Below the pieces are notes generated by a model that saw only the letters and a list, made by a program, of their open reading frames with translations, did no database searches and was not told the origin of the DNA. The translations under genes and the position numbers were made by a program. A stretch of 64,000 nt of DNA from Hydrangea macrophylla (Eukaryota > Streptophyta > Magnoliopsida > Cornales > Hydrangeaceae): assembly GCA_033977485.1 (NCBI GenBank), contig CM066991.1, forward strand, positions 28,703,850-28,767,849. The letters run 5' to 3'. Positions 24,301 through 36,300 of the stretch are shown here, in pieces (positions within the stretch are counted from its first letter, which is position 1; each line of letters starts with the position of its first letter).

Positions 24301-27300
24301 TTTTCTTGCATAGGAGTCCGTGCCCACTCTAATGTTTATTTTAAAACTGATTCTTTGTCAAACAAATATGACCTTGGTTCTCATAAAAATCAGATAGAAA
24401 GTGACACTGGACTGAACCAGGTCCTATTTAAGCGTTCCCAAACAGACCCTAAGTGAACATAATAGGCCTGTACTGTTTTTGTTGCAAATCCTTCCTATCC
24501 TTTCTTTTCTTTTTCTTCCTTTGTTAATTTGTTCATCCTCATATTGGTTGCTGAGCATTTGATTTGATATACTTTGGTTTAGATTTATCATACGAGTGGC
24601 AATAGATTCCATTGCTCAACGACCAAAACTTAGAGATTTCACTATCTTGCGAGGAAAATAATTAACACCTCACAAACGGTCTTCATTGGGGAAGGCTAAA
24701 GAAGCTACAAATGATCCCAATGAGAACTTTGATCGGAAAGAGAACTTACCCCTTCAAAACGTATACGGTATACATATATATATCTAGGTTATTGCTTGTA
24801 TGGTTTATTAATTCCTAGCATATTATTAATGAATTTTGAGATTATAATCCCTCATCGGAAATTTAAAGCCTTGCTACTCAATATATAACATCATGGCGTT
24901 ACTCCACCCAAAGCCAATTGGTTTTGGGTTGGATGCTCCAATTCAACATGGTATTAGAGCAGGTTATTTTCAGGCCAATTTGGCCACATGGGCTCCACGT
25001 TACCCTATCTTAGTAACCCACGTGTTTGGCTCTCAGTCATGCCACATGTGCAGGGGCGTGTTGACATTATAATCCCACATCGGGAATTTAAAGCCTTGCT
25101 ACTTAATATATAAGATCCTGGGGCTACTCCACCATTGCGGATCCAGGAGGGCGTTAGAGACAGACTGGGGAATGGAAGTAGAATCAACCTGACTAAGAAA
25201 AGAGTAATAAGACTCTGAAAGTCCCTGGTAAGATACATAATGAGCAATGGGATGATTAGTGCTATCAGAAAAACCATAACGATTAGGAGGACGACGACGA
25301 AGTCTGAGCAGGAGGCTGACAAGAGTACACCTGAGTAGGAGCTGTGGTAATGACAGGAGGAGGAGAAGAGGCAGTCTCCAGAGGTGGGTGAGTAACCAGA
25401 TGCGAAAGCAAACTTGAATCCTTGGAGACTTCAGAAGGAGGATCAAGAGTAGGTTGAGGACCTGCAAAAAAAAGAGTATCTTCCAGAAATGTAACATCCA
25501 AATGATGCATATGACGGGTGATAGGATCATAACACCGCTAACCTTTTGACATAGTTGAATAGCCTATGAAGATGAAGCGGGCAGCCTTATTGTGTAATTT
25601 AGTACGGGTGGCTGCGATTTTGGACAAAGCAGGTACATCCAAAGACACGAGGTAAAATAGGAAAAAGAGTTTTGTCGGGCAAAAGGAGTTGCATAGGTGC
25701 CTTACCTTGTTACCTTGTAAGAGACACGACTAGGAGTTCAGTTAAGAAGAAAGATTGGCAGTGAGAATGGTCAGATGCCATAAATATTTGGGTACATGCA
25801 TCCCACAAAGTAGACACTTGACAACAGACTTGATGAAGCAGATCTTACGTTCCGCCACACCATTCTCCTCAGGAGTGTATGAACAGGTGAGTTGCTGCAG
25901 AATACCCTGTTTATTAAGTTTATCCTGAAACTCATTAGTGATGTATTCCCGACAATTATCAGAACAGAGATTACGGATAACAGTGCTAAATTGGGTTTTA
26001 ACCGTTTTCAGGAAGTTATAAAACAAGGAGAAAGCTTCCGATTTCTTTTTAAGCAGATAAACCCATGTACACCTCTGGAATCATCAACAAAAGTTGCATG
26101 TTATCGATGTTTGGAAATAGTAATAATAGGGATCAATATGAATAATGTCAAAGGCACATGGTGCACGATGCAAGCGAGGTATATATCTAGAATGTGTATG
26201 CTTGGATAATTCACACACCACACAATGAAAATTGGAATTCTGACAGGCTTTATTTAATAATGGGAAAAATTGATAAAGATATTTGAAATTTGCATGGCTC
26301 AAGCGGGCATGCCACAATTTTATTGACTCTAAAGAAAAACTAGAAGACTGAGAAGAGTCAGAATTAGGCAAAATAGACTCCTGAAGACTTGATGACAACG
26401 AACCCTGCCAGGAGGATCACCAAAATAGTAGAGGCATCCTGCTCATATCCCCTGCCAAAAATCTTCTTCAAAATCCGGTCCTGCAAGAAGCAGCAATCGA
26501 GTAAGAACACAAGTGCACAATTGAGAGTTTGCAAGACAACTAACGGATAGAAGATTAAATGAGAAAGTGGGAATCTCTGTTGTGAAAGGCGTGCCTAGGC
26601 GCGAGGCACAGGCGGGCTCAAGGGTTGCGTCTCGCCTAAGGCTAGGTGAGGCAACTTCAATCAGGTGCACTAGAGGCGCGCCGTTTGGCGCTTTTTCGCA
26701 AGGTGCACGAGGCGATCGCCCAGGCTATATTTACCCAAAAAAAGGGGAAAAAAATGAAGAAGAAGAAGAGACAAGAGCACATATCGCAACATTTCACCAA
26801 ACGAAGAAGAAGAAGAAGAAGAAGAAGAAGAAACGAGAGCAAGAAGCCCAGCCGTCGCAGCCCAAGTATGTTCTTTTTTTTCTCTTTCCTCTTCTTCTTC
26901 CTCCTCCTCGTTCCTCTTCCTCTTTCTTCTTCGTAGCCCTAATCAGTCGGGTTTTTTTTTTTCCTTCTTTTTCTTTCTTCTTCTTCTGGTTTCTTTTTTT
27001 CTTCTTCTTTCTTCCTTCTTTCCTCCCCTTTCTCTGTCACTGTCTAGTGAGACAGTCTGTTGTTTTTTTTATTCCTCTTTCGTCTTCTTCTTCTTCTTCT
27101 TCTTCTTCTTCTTCTGGTCTCTTCTTTTTTCTTCTTTTCCTTCTTCCGCATCGTCTTCTTCTCATTGTATACAACCCCCACTTTTGGCCTTTTTCTTTGT
27201 TTTAATGAAGTGCCCAGCTGTAAGACAATATAATATGTAATGTCATATAATGTGTGACCTATGTAATAGTAGTAAATAAGTTCTAACTCATAAGACTACA

Positions 27301-30300
27301 CTGTATGACAATATAATATATAATATGCAGTGAGACAAAATAATATATAATATATGAAGTAGGCAAAAAATATTAGAAAAAAAAATACTAGAAAATTAGA
27401 TAAAAAATTTAAAAAATCATATAGAAAATACTAGTATATGTTAAAAAAGGGTAGGCAGTCTGCTATATTATATAAAAAAAATTATATGTATGTTTGCACC
27501 TCGCTTTGCTCGGTTGCGCGCCTCGCGCCTAGGCTCCAGGAGACCTTTGCGCCTCAGTGCGCTTTGCGCCTTAAATAAGGAATATGAAGGACAAAGTGAT
27601 ATCAGGAGAAAGGCAAACATCGCCTTTATACTGGACATGAATAGTAGATCCATCGGCGAAATGGATTGATTGGGATATTTGGACAATAGTCGACAGAATA
27701 AGAGAACACAGACCACTTACCAGTCATATGCTCAGTGGCACCGGAATTCGGAATCCAGAATCCAGGGGGGGATGCCAGACCTAGCATGGAGAGCAGTAGT
27801 AGGAGTACCTGTGGCCAAAGTCGCAGTAGAAGTGGTGCCAGAACGGGAACTGTGCTGAATAAAGGCCCCCAACTGAGACTATAGTTGGCCATCTGGGCTG
27901 AAGTTCGAGAAGATCAGGACTAGGAGCTATCTCTACAATGGCTGTAGTACGAGATGGTGCCTTCCCTTTATTCCTGGTATATTTCTCCCGCATTTCGGGA
28001 TGAAACTTGAAACAGCAATCCTTAACATGCCCCACAATAACACAATGAGTACAAAAAGGTCGATTACAAGACCTGGGAGGCCGAGTGGCTTTACCGGAAG
28101 AATCAGCAAAAGCCATATGATTAGGTACAGGAGAAACCTCAGAAACAGTAGATGGCATAAGTAACCGACGACGATGCTCATCCCCATCATTGGTAGCAAA
28201 GGCCTTAAATAAAGAGGGCATTGGAGATGAGTTTAAAATCTAAGCCCGGAGAGATTCGAACTCAGGTTTTAAACCCATCAAGAACTAATTGGTAAGTAGG
28301 CGATTAAGGCGTCGGAGAGCAATAGAGGCAGCCTCGAGTGGATAGTTACTGAGAGGCTCATATTGAGCCAGTTCCTCTCATCGGGTTTGAAGAAAGCCAA
28401 AGAAGTTAGCAACAGAAAGGCCCAAGGTCTCTTGAGAAGCATGAACTATGTCCCGAGGAAGTTTGAAGATCCGGGAATCATTGCGCTCATGTGCATACAT
28501 CTGAGTGAGAGAGAGCCATAGGCATGAGCAGTGTCATGAAACATCAACATGTTATAGATACGGTCTTCCATAAAGTTGAAAAGCCATCCCAAGATAGTAC
28601 AGTTATCCATGTCCCACTGTACTAATGCAGGATCTAAAATAGTTGGTTTCAGTTCCATGCCCATAATCCATCCAGATTTATCGTTGCCGCCAAGGAAAAG
28701 GCGAAAAGAGCGAGACCACGCAACAAAACTTCTCCCGTTCAGCAGCATACTCGTAACAAGATTAGCGGGGGTGTGTTGAGAAAGAAAGATCCGGACGAGG
28801 TGGAGCAGGTGGTGGGATTAGAGCCAGAGTGGGTTCTTTCTCGGCGATAGTAGGGTTAGCATGGTAGGATCAGCAACCATAGTAAAGAGATAAAGAACTC
28901 AAGATAAAAACTCAATTGGAGAAAATATGGAGGACACTAGATTGCCCGGAGAATATCGGAGCAAAAGAAGGGCAATTGAAGAACAATCGGTCACCCGGAA
29001 AAGAGGGAGAGAGAGAGCACTAAGGCTCTAGTGCATCACAAGGATGCAAGAGAAGGCCCACAAAGGGGTACGCGACTGCAAGAGAGGTTGTCGAAGGGAG
29101 AGCCAAGGCTGGAGAGGTGCCGGAAGGGCTTGGAGGGGTGCCGGAGGGTTGGTGGGTGTCGGCTAGGGTAGTGGTGTTGCTGGTGGGTGTCGGCGAGGTT
29201 GGTGGAGGGCCTGGGTGGGGTTAGCTCAGGAAGAGGTGGCGGCGGCTGGGTGCGGTGGTGCTAGGGTTGGCTCTGATACAATTCAACAATGAGGACCCAA
29301 TATATGTTTGTATTCTTTTGAATGAAAAGATGTTAAAATTGTTGTGCGCCGATTCCAAATTGAAGAAAGACTTGAATATTCATTGGATCTTTTTCTTGAA
29401 GAAAAGTCAAAGTCAATAAGTTTCAAACCAATTTATTAAACTTGGGGTTGAACTCAACTGTGGAAGCTAGAGGTGCAGAATTGTTTTACTGATCGCACAG
29501 GGTTTATGTATCTAGACAGTTTTGGAATTTTATTTTAAATAAGTTTTTCTTAAAGGATTTTTTTAGCAGGATTAATTATCCATTTAGATTGCCTATAAAT
29601 ACTTAATGGTATAGTGGTTTAGAACGAAAAACAAGCCACTGAGAAACATGGAAGTGCCTGTAGAACTGGATATGTCAAACATTAAATATAATGACTTGCC
29701 AAATTTTCTGTAGAATGGAGTCAATGGACCATGATCCGTATACGGTATACCAACTATGTTATGTTTCTACTTGTTATTGATGGCAAAGCTGAAGTGTATA
29801 TACATATATGGTTGACTAAATTCAATAATAACTGTGTACAGTTTTGTATGCTGTATGACAGTAGTTCTACAATGCTTGATAGGTTATGAGAAGGTAGTGC
29901 TGCAATTATACCTACGCCACCGATTTGTGGAGTGGAAGTGGGAGCAAGCATGTCTAGTGTAAATTTACCTAGGGTCGTGTCAGGAGAGTGCTCTTAAAAA
30001 CGAATGTGTACTTGTACTTTTATGATTACAAATGTTTTTTTTTCCCACACACAATGTGGCTAGACTAACATTTAATTCTTTTATTTCTGTTATTAATATC
30101 TCCATAAATCATATACTTTTTTAGAGTACGTTATTTACAATGTTCTAAAAATTGCTAGGCGGTAGGTGGAGTGGGGCCTAGGCGGAAAATTTATTTTTGA
30201 ACAAAATTAATAATATAGAGACAATTCTCATAGATTTGGGGTTAAAACAATAGATATATATTAGTTATGTGGTGTTATTTGCAAATAAGTTTAAGTAATA

Positions 30301-33300
30301 TAAGAATGTAATTAGGGTTTTAATATTTGTAAAAACTTAAAGGGCTTCATGATAAAAATAAAAGATCAGTGTTTTAATTATTTAATTATATATATACTCA
30401 CACACATATACATTGGGGTTCGGGAACCACTTTCTTAGCAGCAGCAGCAAGGGAGAGAGAGAGATTGAGGAAAGGAGAGAAGGAAGGACGACGATGACGA
30501 TGTGGAGGACAGCTGTGCACGTGCGAGTCGTGTGGTGACCACGATGACCAGATAATTCTTCTTCTTTCTTCTTCTCGTTCTCCTTCTTCTTCGACAAGGT
30601 ACAACGACTACGACCATATGCACGATTCCTGCTTCTAAGCTCTCTCTCCATTGGACTGCCTAGGTCCGCCTAATCTCTTGGGCGATTTTTACTAATGCCT
30701 AGGGTAAAATCACGTCGGCTCGACTCCGCCTAGAACCTAGGTGTCTGGTTATTTATTAATTAATTGATGTTTCAAAATTTGTATGTTTTGTAGAGTGCTA
30801 AGCATAGAAATCATGTACCTACGAAAGTATGTGCATATTTGGGGTGCGACCATGTGCACAAACACTCCTAACCATGAAAGAAGAAAAATTAGACCGTAGT
30901 TCGGCAACAAAAATATTTGGGCACATGTTCAAAACTCCTGATGTCATTCAAAGATATGTAAATGGGATATTCATACATAAATAAATCAAAAAGCTTAGTA
31001 GGAAGAAAGGTAATAGTGACTAATTATGTTGTATAGTCCAGTTGTTGCTGTCTATGCTATTATTACCCACACATCTCATCTTCGATCTTTAAGTGAACTT
31101 TTTTATGCCTCACAAAAGGTGTATGATAAGTAGGGTTGCTCATGGGTCGAGTGAGTCGGGTTTGACTCCCACCCGTTAATCCACCCGAACCCCATTGGGT
31201 TGGGCATATACAACCTGTCATCCATCCAACTGGTCGGGTTAAACCAACTGGTCGGTTTTGGATGGAGTCGAGTCGGGTTCGGGTTTAACCCGATGGAAAT
31301 GCATGAACTATATTTACCCTACGGTCCCTACCCAAATCTGATTCAAATGCCACAAAAAAAATTAAATCTGTTCAAACCTGTTCAATCCTCCACAAAATCT
31401 ACCAAATCTGATTCAAATTTACTTATATATATATACCAATTTGTAAACAGGTTTATGCCTAAAAAATGGGGACAAATTAGCGAGAAATTCTTAAGAAAAA
31501 GAAGCAAAATCAAGATGAAGTAGGATCAAGATTCAAGAAGAAGAAGAAGAAGAAGAAGAAGAAGAAGGAGAAGGAGAAGGATCTAGAACTAGAAAAAGAA
31601 GAAGATAAAACAAACCTAATAGGATGAGACGAGGGATCCCATGCAACCTTCGACAGTTCGACAATGGCCTTCGACAACGACGGTGACCTTCCACAACAGC
31701 GTGACCTCCAAGCTCCATTGGCGATGGCGGCGGGAGGTGAGAGCTGAGAGGGCAGATGTGTGGGTTTGTGTTTAGAGGATATGTCGTGCGAGGAAGAGAG
31801 ATATTTCATATGCAGGGTATGTTATATATACAAAATGTATATCAGTTTAAGAAGTTGCGGGTCGGGTATTTCGGGTCTTGGGCATTGTAAACCGAGAATC
31901 GAACCGAAACCCCTGAAAATCATACTCCCAGACTCGTGACTCGAACCTCAGGTTGTTTCGGGTGGGTTGGGTGGGCGGGTCAAGTTGATCACCCCTAATC
32001 ATAAGCTTTTTGTTTATGGTAAATTATATAGACTCCCTCTTATGTATTGCACTTTTTCATTAATACCCCCTAAGCTAAAAATTCAACAAACTGACCCCCT
32101 CAAATACCCCCCTCACAAGTAGTTGAGGGTTCATTTTGTTGAGTTTTTTAGTTTAGGGGGTGTTAGCGTAAAGGGCAATACATGAGGGGTGTCTATATAA
32201 TTTACCCTTTTTATATTGTGATATAATTGAATTGGCACCCAACTACGAGCTCGCTCAGTATATAGCTTTTTCGCGGTCAACAACCACTTATAGGTGATTG
32301 CTTAAAAAGCTATGACTTTAGATTAGCTTTTCACAACTTTTTAAAATATCTGATTCATTTTTAAAACTGATAAACAATAAAAAGCTTTTTTAAACAACTC
32401 CAATTTGAAGCTTTTTCTTTAAAACTCTCCTATTACATAAAGTGGTTATTTTACAAGCTAGCCCAAATGGGCTCCAAGTCACTAGCATTCCTAGTACATC
32501 ATGGATTGGCACCCCCACAAAAAAGATCTGGTGCGGACCCAGAGTGCTCCCTTAGCTAACTTGAATCTGTGGATTGGTGGTGGATCCGGTCTCAAACGCT
32601 AGGGCGCGAGTTGAGAGCGAAAATTTAAAATAGGTTAAGCATTGTAACTAGGATATGTAATGAAGATTCTTGATGTCACATTCTATGACCATCATAACAC
32701 GAATGGTAAATTCTCATGTTTTCAGAATAATTAAGATTATGATCTGTACGTAATTGTTTATGGCAGTAGTCATTGTAACTATGTGGTTTTGCAGTTTCTG
32801 AATAGAAAATAACTGTTCTATGATACATCTTTGAAGCATCTACAATGTGGTTAGTTTTTGGGTTCACAATCTAAGAAAGTCTCTGTTTCTGTGCAGATAT
32901 TAGATGCAATTGGGAATGAAAAAGTGGTGAATAAAACTGTAAATATATACAATGTGGACCGTGCTGTTTGTGGTCGTATAGCAGGTGTGGTTGCAAAGAA
33001 ATATGGTGACACTGGTTTTGCTGGACAGCTAAATATAACGTAAGTGCTTGAAGTCGTGTTCAGGTAGTGGTATTGTATGTTTGAAATTGGGTTTGAAATT
33101 GGGTTTGAAATTTTGATGAAATTTGATTTTGGTATTCAGATTTATGGGAAGTGCTGGGCAGTCATTCTCTTGTTTCCTGATACCTGGAATGAACATTAGA
33201 CTTGTAGGAGAAGCTAACGACTATGTGGGAAAGGTAATCAAAATCTCTGTATGTTTGTAAACAAGTGAAAAGTTTTGGATAAAATGCTATTTGTCTAATG

Positions 33301-36300
33301 TACTGGAACTCAAAAAGTAAAACCTAAAGAAGTCAGTTTGTCATAGTAAAAGTGGAAAAATGGAAGGAAGGGGGATGAAAGAGGTGTCTATAGGGAAAGG
33401 AAATGAGCCTTCCCTTCTCTCTGTCTCTGTCTCTCTCTCTCTCTCTTTGTTTAAATGAGAAGGAAGTGACGTAGGAAAGAAGAGAATACTGTATTATTTA
33501 CTCTTCTACTCATATATAGAAAATGTATCGTCTTCTTTGAAGGGCAAGACAGTTAAAAGAGGAGAAAAGCTTTTTTCTCTCTCCAATCCGTCCAGTTTTG
33601 TATGGATTAAAATTTGTTGGCCCGGAGGGAAGAGGCATCCCTCCCTCTTCATTTCCCTCCCCTTTCCCATCCTACCAAACAAGTGATCCGACCCTCTTCC
33701 CTCTCCTTCCTTCCCCTCTTCCCTCACCAGACACATTGTGAAGTTGACTAATACAAGTAGTAGTCCTAATATACAGGTCATATTTGGTTAAATTAGCTGA
33801 TTTGACTTAACAGCAACCTGGCACTCACATAGGTCCGTTGTTTTCATTATGATTATGACGTTGTCAATGAAGTTGGTTGATGTTACTAGTTTGTTTTTTT
33901 TTTTTTTTAGGTACTGTCTTTTAGCAGTAATTATACAGATGAATATGGTTACAAGTTGTCAAAGCCATAGCGTAGTGGTTTAGTGCTGGCATAGCATCTA
34001 AAAGGATAGGATGTTCAGGGTTAGATTTGTAGCGTTAGCCAAAGATAACGGAAGAGTATAGGCTTGAGTAATACTCCCTTTGTTATGATAGTGACCTTTT
34101 TTTTTCCTTCCATAGTAATGTGTCAATCTTGATATTTTTTATGTAGAGACAAAAATAAACCGAAAGAGGGGTAGAAATGGAAATAGATACGTTATAGAGT
34201 GACAGTTGTTTGGTATAGAAATTGAGTACGAAGGGATTCTGTCAACCCCCAACTCATGTTCTCATGTGCAAAACACAATGTCAAAGTCCAACTTTAAAGC
34301 AGAAGCATGAAAGACTTGCTTTTGTGAAAAAGTAAAAATTGTATTAGAATTCATTATGCGTCTTTCAAATAAGTCAAATTATGAAGAAGATAATGTAGTT
34401 ACAATTGGAGAGAATGCATTATGAAGTTGTCATTCCAAACACTTAGTATATGAACAAGAATAGTGTTTTCCATGTTATACATCTTTCTGTAATGTCTAAT
34501 GCTGGCAATTGATTCAAAGGGTATGGCTGGAGGTGAATTGGTCATAACTCCAGTGGAGAAAACTGGCTTTTGCCCAGAGGAAGCAACTATCGTAGGGAAT
34601 ACATGCTTATATGGGGCAACTGGTGGTCAAATCTTTGTTAGAGGGAAAGCGGGGGAGCGTTTTGCGGTGAGAAACTCGCTTGCTCAAGCTGTAGTTGAAG
34701 GAACTGGAGACCATTGTTGTGAATACATGACTGGGGGTTGTGTGGTTGTGATTGGAAAGTTAGTATTCTCTCCTTATCTGCTCGTATTATTTGATGCAAT
34801 GCATTGTCATGGCAATATACTATTATTTTGGGAGTTTCGATATGCCCCCAAAAAATTTCTCTCCAGGCCCACATGTGTAGCATGAGATGCTGGATGCACT
34901 CCTCTTTGCTAGTGTGGGTGTAGAGGGAAATATGGCCGGTGTATTTTGCAGCACTAAATTTTTTTTTTTGGTTGACTTCATTGTGGTTCTTTTGTCAGAG
35001 TTGGTAGAAATGTTGCTGCTGGTATGACTGGAGGCTTGGCATACATTCTTGATGAGGATGATACTCTTATCCCCAAGGTTGTTAACACTGAACTACTTTG
35101 TACTATTACACCCTCCGTCCCACTTTAGGAGTCTTTATTCCATTTTGGAATGTCCCATCCTAAGAATCCTCTTTGAAAAGTCAATATTAGTTAGGAACTT
35201 TCCAAATTTACCCTTAAAACTTTCAAATTTTAAATTTAAAAGAAGGGTAGGATTGGAAAGCTAATGATTTCACAAAGAGTAAGTGGTTTCTATTTTTCTT
35301 CATATGACGAAGGTAGACACTTCTTTGATCTAATTTTGGGTTTTCTTTTTTCTTTTTTTCTTTTTTCTCATTTTGCCTTCTCAACATCGCGTGTCCAATT
35401 CTTAAATGTCATATCCTGTCAACAGGGGTACTTTGGGTGTAATAAAAGTGTCCATGTTTACATTTGGATCCCGACATTGTTTAAGTTGGCTTCGCCAGCA
35501 CAACATTAGGGCCGTCCAAGGCAGGCCCGATTAATCCTTTTTTTAAAAAAAAAACCCTAAATGGAGCCGAAGCTCATCACAAAGTTTGTGTGTATTTGTC
35601 TTACTATCAAGGACGGAAAATTAATTTACAGACTTAATTGCTACGAGGTTTGTGTAGAAAGAATTGATTTACTTTGAATTAATAGAAACTGCCTTTTCTT
35701 TTTCGGTATCGTATGCATGATTTATCTTAAGCTTTTTTCCTGAAAATTTTGGTGACATTACAACATTCTTTGGAGAGGACAAAAGAAAACCCTATATCTC
35801 CAGCCAGTTAGAAGCATATTTAGAGCATCAAAAAGCACATGTAGGTAGACTTTTTTTTTTGGTTCTTACTCCTTTATTCAGCAGGTTCACCAAGTACTTG
35901 TAACTTAATATGCTCTATATAATCTTGTTCACAAGTGTTATGCTTGTGTTTAAAACAAAGCCATAGAATATACGTTACAAATATATATTTAGAACATATA
36001 GTTCTAGGCTGCAGCTATGTCCTTGTTCTCCATTAACCGGTGTATCACTTGTTTTCCTCTTAGGCTTTTTGTTTTCTTCCGACTCAACTCTTTTACTTTC
36101 AAGACTATCCTACCATATCTTACAAATTTGTGACAGGTAAATAAGGAGATTGTGAAGATCCAGAGAGTAACTTCCCCTGTGGGACAGATGCAGCTAAAGA
36201 GCCTCATCGAAGCGCATATTGTAAGTACCTCAATTATCTGCTCAAGCATGTAAAAGCACATCCCTAGATCTGGTAGACACATGCACTGACAATAGCACAC

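Larger units (their letters stand above)
25132..29290 (-). mobile_element. Ty1/copia element, reverse strand, truncated in the RT region
   Basis: Reading the minus strand from 29280: primer site TGTATCAGAGCC (29269-29280), a GC-rich leader, gag with zinc knuckle, protease, integrase, and the linker to RT, ending at about 25132 in DPQW. RT, RNase H and the 3' LTR are gone. The LTR upstream of the primer site runs to higher coordinates, but its outer border cannot be fixed. A second element interrupts it at 26583-27575. The insertion is antisense in the 8.7-kb intron between exons 18 and 19. Confidence 0.85.

Noticed and set aside
26567..27205. 212-codon frame with Phe and Ser runs
   Set aside because: It is generated by GAA/CTT microsatellites inside a transposon; not a protein.
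33960..34085. SINE-like segment (AGCGTAGTGGTTTAG and GTTCAGGGTTAGA)
   Set aside because: The A- and B-box matches are weak and no tail or second copy was found; left unannotated.
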